A DNA stretch of 64,000 nucleotides, from NCBI GenBank assembly GCA_910574805.1, contig CAJTCV010000003.1, positions 310,001 through 374,000 on the forward strand. The letters are read 5' to 3'. This document shows, piece after piece, positions 56,930-64,000 of this stretch (position 1 is its first letter; every line of letters begins with the position of its first letter). The notes beneath the pieces are model-generated. The model worked only from the letters and a program-made list of their open reading frames with translations. It did no database searches and had not been told where the DNA came from. Origin of the DNA: Lachnospiraceae bacterium (GTDB taxonomy: Bacteria > Bacillota > Clostridia > Lachnospirales > Lachnospiraceae). Both the position numbers and the translations under genes were made by a program.

Positions 56930-58096
56930 ATGAGACAACAGCTGGTAGATAAATTTCTGGAAATCTATGGAGAAGGGGACGGGGTGGGCGTCTATTTTGC
57001 GCCGGGAAGAGTCAATCTGATCGGAGAGCATACAGACTACAACGGAGGTCATGTATTCCCGTGTGCACTTACCGTGGGGACCTATGCGGCAGCCCGGCTG
57101 CGGGAGGATACGGAACTTCATCTTTATTCGCTGAATTATCCGGAGAGCGGGATGATCCGGTGTTCCCTGCAGGATCTGGCCTACCGTCAGAAGGACGGCT
57201 GGGGGAACTACCCCAAGGGAGTCGTACAGACCTTTATGAGCAAGAACTGCAGGATCGGGCAGGGGCTTGATATTCTGTATTACGGAGATATCCCCAAGGG
57301 GCTTGGCATCGGATCCTCCGCATCCATTGAGGTGGTGACGGGTCTGATCCTGAAGGAGCTGATGGGGCTCGAAGATATCACGATGATCGATATCGCTCTG
57401 TTCAGTCAGCTTGCGGAGAATGAGTATATCGGGATGAGCTGCGGGATCATGGATCCTTTTACCATTGCCGTGGGGAAAAAGGATCATGCCATCTTTCTGG
57501 ATACCAGTGATCTCACCTATATGTATGCGCCGCTGGCACTCGCTCACGAGAAGATCATCATCACCAACAGCCGGAAGAGCCGCTCGGCGGTGGATGAACG
57601 GTATCACGAGCGCCGTATCCAGTGTGAACAGGCGTTAAAAGAGCTTCAGACAGTGATCGCGATCCGGGACCTGGGAGAGCTGACCGCGGAAGTGTTTGAG
57701 AAGGTGCAGGAAATGATCGGAAGTCCGGTACGGCTCAGGAGAGCGCGTCACGCGGTGACAGAGAATCAGAGGACGATTCAGGCGGTGGAAGCGCTGAAGC
57801 GGGGAGATATCTTTGAATTCGGGCAGCTGATGAATGCGTCTCATCTGTCCCTGAAGGAAGACTATGAGGTGTCCTGTGAGGAACTGGATATTCTGGTGGA
57901 GGAAGCATGGGATATCGACGGGGTTCTGGGTTCCCGTATGATGGGAGCGGGCTTCGGAGGCTGTACGGTCAGTATCGTGGAGAACAGCGCAGTCAATGAG
58001 TTCATCCGGAAAGTCGGAGAAAATTATGAGCAGAGGACAGGACTTCACGCAGAGTTTTATGTGGTGGAGACAGGAAATGGGGCTTCGGTTTTATAA
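56930..58096 (+). CDS. galK: Galactokinase
   Basis: 388 residues, GHMP kinase. GRVNLIGEHTDYNGG is the galactokinase signature, PKGLGIGSSASIEV the ATP-binding motif 2, and GAGFGGCTVS motif 3. Phosphorylates galactose for the Leloir pathway. The start at 56930 has GGGAG 6 nt upstream. galT and galE are absent here, so it stands as a single-gene unit with its own promoter and terminator. Confidence 0.93.
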   Translation: MRQQLVDKFLEIYGEGDGVGVYFAPGRVNLIGEHTDYNGGHVFPCALTVGTYAAARLREDTELHLYSLNYPESGMIRCSLQDLAYRQKDGWGNYPKGVVQTFMSKNCRIGQGLDILYYGDIPKGLGIGSSASIEVVTGLILKELMGLEDITMIDIALFSQLAENEYIGMSCGIMDPFTIAVGKKDHAIFLDTSDLTYMYAPLALAHEKIIITNSRKSRSAVDERYHERRIQCEQALKELQTVIAIRDLGELTAEVFEKVQEMIGSPVRLRRARHAVTENQRTIQAVEALKRGDIFEFGQLMNASHLSLKEDYEVSCEELDILVEEAWDIDGVLGSRMMGAGFGGCTVSIVENSAVNEFIRKVGENYEQRTGLHAEFYVVETGNGASVL

Positions 58097-58106
58097 GCCC
58101 TTTTTT
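58080..58106 (+). terminator. galK terminator, overlapping its stop codon
   Basis: GGGCTT (58080-58085) pairs with AAGCCC (58095-58100), then TTTTTT. The stop codon lies inside the hairpin. Confidence 0.75.
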
Positions 58107-58125
58107 ATTTTGCATGCGGTATCGG

Positions 58126-58145
58126 AAATCTTAAGAAATCTTAAT
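58126..58145 (+). repeat. Tandem 10-bp repeat, probable response-regulator box
   Basis: AAATCTTAAG (58126-58135) is followed directly by AAATCTTAAT (58136-58145). The 10-bp period on one face of the helix is the pattern bound by OmpR-family regulators, and it lies before such a regulator gene. Confidence 0.55.
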
Positions 58146-58271
58146 TGTGAGCGGGGGGACTCGTAAGAATGGATGCGGCGTGATACACTTATTTATACAG
58201 AAAAATGGTGTATGCGGTGACAGGCAGGTGTGTCTGCGGGTTTTGACAGATCATGGAGGACGGGTGACAGA

Positions 58272-58958
58272 ATGCAGGAAAAACAGAGGATACTTGTGGC
58301 GGATGACGAGCCGGAGATCAGAGAGGTTCTTCGGATGATGTTGGGGAGCGAAGGGTACGAGATACTGGAGGCAGTGAACGCAGAGGAAGCGGTGGAGCAG
58401 GCGGAACGGGTGGATCTGGTCATTCTGGATGTGATGATGCCTGGAGAATCGGGAATCCAGGCATGTACGAGGATCCGGGAGAAGACCAATGTGCCGATTC
58501 TCTTTCTGACGGCAAAGTCGGGAGAGCACGATAAGGTGATCGGATTTTCCGCCGGAGGGGATGATTATCTGGTGAAGCCTTTTTCCTATATGGAGCTTTT
58601 GTCCAGGGTGAAAGCGCTGATCCGGCGGTACCGGGTCTATCAGAGATCGGAGAAAGAGGAAGGAAAGATTGTCTTTTATCGGGATATTACCATTAATCAG
58701 GAGCTTCAGACCGTGCAGATGAACGGGCAGGATATCTCGCTGACGGAAATGGAGTATCAGATTCTTCTGTTGCTGGTATCAAATCCAAGAAAGGTATTTT
58801 CGGTGAAGGAAATCTATGAGACGATCTGGAAGGAGCTGTTTTTCCCCAATTCCGGCAATACGGTGATGGTACATATCCGGAATATCCGGCGGAAGCTGGA
58901 GAAGAACGGAGAATCCTATATACAGAACATCTGGGGAAGAGGTTATTGTGTTAATTAA
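58272..58958 (+). CDS. OmpR-family response regulator (VanR-like)
   Basis: 228 residues from the ATG with GGAGG upstream. Receiver: VADDEPEIRE, phospho-Asp in LVILDVMMPGESG (about 52), Lys in DDYLVKPFS. C-terminal winged helix with LTEMEYQILLLL and NTVMVHIRNIRRKLE. It overlaps its kinase gene by 11 bp, a standard two-component pair. Confidence 0.94.
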   Translation: MQEKQRILVADDEPEIREVLRMMLGSEGYEILEAVNAEEAVEQAERVDLVILDVMMPGESGIQACTRIREKTNVPILFLTAKSGEHDKVIGFSAGGDDYLVKPFSYMELLSRVKALIRRYRVYQRSEKEEGKIVFYRDITINQELQTVQMNGQDISLTEMEYQILLLLVSNPRKVFSVKEIYETIWKELFFPNSGNTVMVHIRNIRRKLEKNGESYIQNIWGRGYCVN

Positions 58959-60267
58959 GAAAAGAAGACGGAGACTGACACTGGAGCTGGTCATGATGAC
59001 GCTGATCTCTCTGATCGCCGGAGTCCTGACTGCTCAGCTGGTGGAGGATATGGGCATTCAGCTGATGCTGAACAAGCTGCAGAATGAAGATTATTACGAC
59101 CGCCAGACCGAGGACTGTCTGAACCGCCTGCAGGGATTTATCGAAGAAAATCAGGTGACGCAGGAAAATATCGAGCTGCTGGCTTCCTGGGCGCAGATGG
59201 AAAAAAATGTTTATGTGGTGTTCTACCAGGACGTAGACGCGCTGTTCAGCACGACGACGATCCCCATAGAGGAGGATGCGGAGATCGCCCTGAACGGCAG
59301 CGGGCTTCCGTACTATGATGTGACGCTGTCGGACGGTACGCTGATCAAGGCGGAGCTGGAATGCTATATGGACAACCAGATGTTTTATCTGGTGGATCTG
59401 GCAGGCTATACGATGGGCGGCGGTGTATTTGTCCTTCTGCTGTTTGCGCTGATCCACCGGAAGATCCGCTACATCAACCATCTGAATCAGGAACTGAAGA
59501 TCCTGGGAAGCGGCAATCTGGAATATCCCATGACCATCCGGGGAAATGATGAGATCACCGGGCTGGCGGAGGGCATTGAACATCTGAAGAACAGCATTCT
59601 GGACCAGCAGCTTATGAAGGACGAGGCGGAAAAGGCGAACATGGAGCTGGTGACGGCCATGTCCCATGATCTGCGCACGCCCCTGACTTCCCTGATCGGT
59701 TATCTGGAGCTTCTGACCATGCAGCGGTATACGGACGAGGCGCAGATGCAGAGCTATCTGAACCACTGCCGGGAGAAAGCCTTTCAGCTGAAGCGGATGT
59801 CGGACCGTCTGTTTGAATATTTTCTTGTGTATGGGAAACGGGAGAGACAGTACCATTTTCAGGCGCTTTCCTGTGAAAGCCTTCTGGAGGACCTGTGCAA
59901 CAGCCAGTTTTTTGACTGGCAGGAGCAGGGCGGGACGCTGGAGTGCCGCATCAGGGAGCTTTCCGGCGCGGTTCAGGTGGACAGCGACTACCTGCAGCGG
60001 GTCATCGATAATCTGCTGTCCAATCTGAAAAAATACGGGGATACGGAATATCCGCTGGAGATCCTGGCGGAGGTGATGGACGGGATGCTTTGCATCTGCA
60101 TTCAGAACCATATCAAAAAACAGGGCAACCTGAAGGAAAGCACCCAGATCGGACTTCGGACCTGCAGAAAGATCATGGAAGAACATCAGGGCGCTTTCGC
60201 GTGGTATCAAAAAGGAGAATCCTTTGTGGTGGAGCTGCAGCTGCCGGTTTCCCCGCGGGAGGCGTAA
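58948..60267 (+). CDS. Sensor histidine kinase (VanS-like)
   Basis: 439 residues from a GTG start with AAGAGG 5 nt upstream. TM near 12-30 and 145-165 flank an extracytoplasmic sensor. HAMP follows. The H-box is MSHDLRTPLTSLIGYLEL (phospho-His). The N-box is DNLLSNLKKYG; the G1 box is poorly kept (IQNHIKK) and G2 reads IGLRTCRKIMEEHQG, as is usual in the VanS-like branch. Its 3' end overlaps the convergent LysR gene by 61 bp. Confidence 0.92.
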   Translation: MLIKKRRRRLTLELVMMTLISLIAGVLTAQLVEDMGIQLMLNKLQNEDYYDRQTEDCLNRLQGFIEENQVTQENIELLASWAQMEKNVYVVFYQDVDALFSTTTIPIEEDAEIALNGSGLPYYDVTLSDGTLIKAELECYMDNQMFYLVDLAGYTMGGGVFVLLLFALIHRKIRYINHLNQELKILGSGNLEYPMTIRGNDEITGLAEGIEHLKNSILDQQLMKDEAEKANMELVTAMSHDLRTPLTSLIGYLELLTMQRYTDEAQMQSYLNHCREKAFQLKRMSDRLFEYFLVYGKRERQYHFQALSCESLLEDLCNSQFFDWQEQGGTLECRIRELSGAVQVDSDYLQRVIDNLLSNLKKYGDTEYPLEILAEVMDGMLCICIQNHIKKQGNLKESTQIGLRTCRKIMEEHQGAFAWYQKGESFVVELQLPVSPREA

Positions 60268-61130
60268 GCTTTTGCGGACGGGCGGGAGTCCGAATGGTTT
60301 ACCGGTGACAGCATTCGGCTGATATTATCCAGAAACAGTCGAAAGGAAAGGTTCCGGTTTTCTTTGCTGTATACAAAATAGACGTCGAAGGAGATATCCA
60401 GGTCGGTCAGCGGCAGATAACGGATATATTTCTCATAGGAAGAGTATCTGATTACAAATTCCGGAATGACTGCCGTACACGAGTTGATGGATACTTTCAA
60501 AAGGGCGCTGTCCAGATCCGGCATGGTGGTGTTTTGCCTGCTGGAATCAAAGAGCACATTGGTTTCCCTGTTTAAACGGGAGTAGGATATGGATGTGCCT
60601 GACGCAAAAGGGTGGTCTTTGCTGACTGCGGCCATGAGGGAATAGGACTGGATTAACAGTGCCTCATAGCGGTCAGCAAACGGCGGATTGAAAGTAAATA
60701 TTCCATCCACTTCATTTTTCAACAGTAATTTCTGCACGTTTTTTCGGTTATTTCTCAACAGTTCCAGATGGATATCCGGATGTTTCTGATAGAAATTTCC
60801 AATGATGTCCGTCAGGATACATTGTTCAATGCCTCTGATATAGGCGAGCCGGATGATTCCGGCATAGCCGGTCTTCAATCGTTCCGCAAGATTCTGGCAG
60901 GCAGCGGCGGAATCCAGTACCTGCTGTGCTTCATACAAAAGAATGCTTCCGTTTTCCGTCAGGGAAACGCTTTTTTTGCTGCGCTCAAATACGGGAAAAC
61001 CGACGGCTTCTTCCAGATGCCGGATATGGTTGGTGACAACTGTCTGCGATAAATAAAGATTTTCTGCCGCTCTGGTAAAATTCAGAGTTCTTGCGACTTC
61101 CAGAAAACATTCCAGCTGACGTAAATTCAT
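60207..61130 (-). CDS. LysR-family regulator
   Basis: 307 residues. N-terminal HTH (MNLRQLECFLEVARTLNFT, AAENLYLSQTVVTNHIRHLE). Effector domain about 90-290 with the usual two subdomains. The start at 61130 has AGGAG 7 nt upstream. It is divergent from the DUF6198 membrane-protein gene and may control it and the genes after. The last 20 codons overlap the convergent kinase gene. Confidence 0.9.
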   Translation of the reverse strand: MNLRQLECFLEVARTLNFTRAAENLYLSQTVVTNHIRHLEEAVGFPVFERSKKSVSLTENGSILLYEAQQVLDSAAACQNLAERLKTGYAGIIRLAYIRGIEQCILTDIIGNFYQKHPDIHLELLRNNRKNVQKLLLKNEVDGIFTFNPPFADRYEALLIQSYSLMAAVSKDHPFASGTSISYSRLNRETNVLFDSSRQNTTMPDLDSALLKVSINSCTAVIPEFVIRYSSYEKYIRYLPLTDLDISFDVYFVYSKENRNLSFRLFLDNISRMLSPVNHSDSRPSAKAYASRGETGSCSSTTKDSPF

Positions 61131-61206
61131 AAACTTACTCCTGTCATCATGCAAAAATGAGATAAAGGTTAATAACTAAAAGATATTATATTATATTTTT
61201 ATTATA

Positions 61207-61236
61207 TTGAAAAGATATAAATAAACCATATATAAT
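61207..61236 (+). promoter_or_regulatory. Promoter of the DUF6198 gene
   Basis: TTGAAA (61207-61212), 18 bp, TATAAT (61231-61236), 20 bp before the GTG start, in an AT-rich divergent region where a LysR site would be expected. Confidence 0.6.
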
Positions 61237-61256
61237 CTTGTTCGGGAGGGATAAAA

Positions 61257-61892
61257 GTGAGACGTTTTGTTGTATATTTTGTCGGCCTGAATCTGCTGGC
61301 GCTGGGAATTGTTTTAAATATATCCACAAATCTGGGAGTTGCGGCGCTGTCCAGTTCTATCTACGCAACATCGGTCATATTTAGTCTGTCTCTTGGGACG
61401 GCATCCATAATCTGGTATCTGCTGTTCGTGGCGGTTCAGTGCATATTAACCGGAAAAATAAAGAGGGAATTTCTTCTTGAGATTCCGCTGTCATTTGCAT
61501 TTGGATTCTTAAATGATTTTTATGACCGGCTGCTCCACATTACGCCCTGCAGTGCCGTACAGTCCGGATTTCTGTTGTTGATCGCGGTGGCCTGTATTTC
61601 CATGGGCGTGTTTCTGACTTCAAAGACGGAGCTGGTGCTGAATCCAGGAGACGGGATGGTCAGGACCATAAGCAGAGTTTTTCAAAAACCATTTTATATG
61701 ACAAAAAACTGTTTTGATATATCCATGATTCTGGCGTCGCTGGCATTGAGCGCGGCGACGGGAAATCCGGTTCTGGGAATCGGAGCAGGAACGATTATTT
61801 CCGCACTGTTCACCGGAAGGTTTATCAAGTGGTGGGACAGACTGTTCGGTGAAAAAGTGCTGGGATATATGCAGCTGGAAACGAAATTCTGA
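61257..61892 (+). CDS. YczE/DUF6198-like membrane protein
   Basis: 211 residues with about five membrane segments. FVGLNLLALGIVLNISTNLGVA and PGDGMVR with GIGAGTIISALFTGRFIKWW fit the YczE/YitT-like DUF6198 family. Function unknown, perhaps transport. GTG start with GGGAGGG upstream. Divergent from the LysR gene. Confidence 0.82.
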   Translation: MRRFVVYFVGLNLLALGIVLNISTNLGVAALSSSIYATSVIFSLSLGTASIIWYLLFVAVQCILTGKIKREFLLEIPLSFAFGFLNDFYDRLLHITPCSAVQSGFLLLIAVACISMGVFLTSKTELVLNPGDGMVRTISRVFQKPFYMTKNCFDISMILASLALSAATGNPVLGIGAGTIISALFTGRFIKWWDRLFGEKVLGYMQLETKF

Positions 61893-61972
61893 GCATATCT
61901 GCCGAAAGAAAAGGAGGGAGTCTGTACAGGCGGAAAACTGCTCAGGCAAAACAAATACCAGGAGGTTATGTT

Positions 61973-63110
61973 ATGAAAGTAAAGAAAATTGGATTGCTGC
62001 TGTCAGCGATGTGTCTGGCGGCAGGAGTGTCGGCATGCTCAGGAGAGCAAGGAAGCAGAGTCTGCGGTCCCCGCAGGCGCAGAATCGGAGGCAGGAGCAG
62101 AGACTGAAGCCGGGACAGAGGAAGTGTCACTGGAAACGATTGTAGACGCTGCGATTCTGGTACAGGGTTATGAATGGGGACCGGGAGTTCCAAAGATCAT
62201 TCTGGAATTTCAGAATGAAGTGTCTGAAGTAAGTGCAGAAAATCTGACGGTTGTAACTGCTGATGTGGAGAATGTGTATATTTGTGACGAACATGGTGAG
62301 AAAACAGATGCGGCCTCCAAACATGTTGCCATCGAAATGGAAACACTGTCAAAAGATCAGAGATCGCCGTTTACATACGACACAACAGTGAATATGAACA
62401 AATGGAAAGAATCTTATGAAATATCTCTGGAATGTGCAGATTTTACGGTGGACGGAAGGACAGGAGCTCTGGCGTTTTCCGGCGACTGCATGGAAAAGCG
62501 TATCTGTCCGGACACAGAAAGATTTTCAAAGAGAGATTCTTATACGGGTACATATCAGAATCCTTTTACCAGAGAAGAGGAAGAACCGACGCTTCATTTT
62601 ACGGCAGCTTATCCCTGTTGCGAAGCATATGCATTTTATGAGTGCGAACGAAATGAGGATGGTACCTGTAAACTGGCAGAGGATGGAGGTATTGGAACTT
62701 CCATGTTTGAGTCGTCTGACAGAATCTGGTTGACGGAAGAAAAGATAAACGAGATCAAAGATCTCCCGATTTGGTTTGTTGTGTCAGCGGATGATACTGT
62801 AGTAGACCCTCAGAAATACGTACTGCCGTCCTATCAGGCGCTTGTAAAGGCGGACGCTTCAAACAGCTGGCTTTCTGTATTTGAAAGTATTGAGGGGACA
62901 GATAATCCGGAGGCGACTTACACAGGTCATTTTTCCTGGGTGTATCTGTTGAATGATCAGGTTACGGGTGTTCAGGATAAAGACGCGGTGCGGACGTCGG
63001 AAGATCAGGAACTGTTTGGAACAACTCCGACCAACAAAGGCGGAGGAATCTGTATGGCAGGTGACTATTCTAATATCTTCGACTGGCTGAATGTGCAGTC
63101 AAAGCAGTAA
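61973..63110 (+). pseudogene. Exported esterase remnant: frameshifted, catalytic core deleted
   Basis: The ATG at 61973 (AGGAGG upstream) starts a lipoprotein signal peptide (LLLSAMCLAAGVSACSG). The frame shifts near 62045 (two bases lost) into SKEAESAVPAGAESEAG and continues to 63110. An Ig-like N-domain of esterases (about 45-150) and the end of an alpha/beta hydrolase (LPIWFVVSADDTVV, GHFSWVYLLND) remain, but no GxSxG nucleophile block lies between PTLHFTAAYP and CEAYAFYE, so about a third of the catalytic domain is gone. Family assignment is by memory of related two-domain esterases. Confidence 0.7.
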
Positions 63111-63114
63111 ATGA

Positions 63115-64000
<886 letters not shown>

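Overview
The window looks like a chromosomal segment of a gut-type Lachnospiraceae bacterium (Bacillota; the Blautia, Dorea, Faecalicatena or Mediterraneibacter range). The genus is an inference. The evidence is the protein families present (FtsEX with a LytM hydrolase and a Ctp protease, PRD-type sugar regulators, an orotate-PRTase-like protein before carAB, a class Ic aspartate aminotransferase), strong AGGAGG ribosome sites, and consensus sigma-A promoters with 17-bp spacers. No rRNA, tRNA, CRISPR array, intact transposase or phage module was seen.

Layout. 0-10 kb is cell wall and housekeeping: the ftsE end, ftsX, an EnvC-like M23 hydrolase, a C-terminal processing protease, two convergent class A penicillin-binding proteins, and a dGTPase. 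10-15 kb, mostly on the minus strand, holds rmlB-rmlD behind what looks like a MerR-type promoter, a MerR/methyltransferase fusion, an AraC regulator and a divergent UPF0303 gene. 15-19 kb is a bioY-bioB-bioD-bioA operon with a BirA-like operator over its promoter. 19-25.5 kb has an unknown gene, the PRTase-like gene and carAB. 25.5-30 kb is a beta-glucoside operon (antiterminator, PTS EIIBCA, 6-phospho-beta-glucosidase) with a RAT/terminator switch in its leader.

30-36.5 kb is the accessory part, AT-richer in places: a Cys-cluster unknown, a DUF2130 nuclease-like coiled-coil protein overlapping larC, and a coupled AAA ATPase plus TOPRIM-like pair that resembles two-gene phage-defence modules such as PARIS, RloAB and AbiL. 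36.5-42.2 kb is a minus-strand mannitol operon (mtlR-mtlA-mtlD) followed by an HPr gene. 42.4-48.5 kb runs glmS, an Lrp regulator with a promoter/terminator leader, an alanine/sodium symporter, an HD hydrolase and the aminotransferase.

48.6-54.6 kb has a chemoreceptor translationally coupled to an FMN-binding lipoprotein, then a decayed second chemoreceptor, an orphan LytTR regulator and a frameshifted CPBP protease. 54.6-60.3 kb holds a DUF815 ATPase, uppP, galK and a VanRS-like two-component system. 60.2-64 kb has a LysR regulator divergent from a membrane protein, a frameshifted and internally deleted esterase, and a broken second PTS EIIBC that runs off the end. Four genes in the last 13 kb carry indels or internal deletions, while the first 50 kb is clean, so that end looks like a region of active gene loss (or locally poor sequence).
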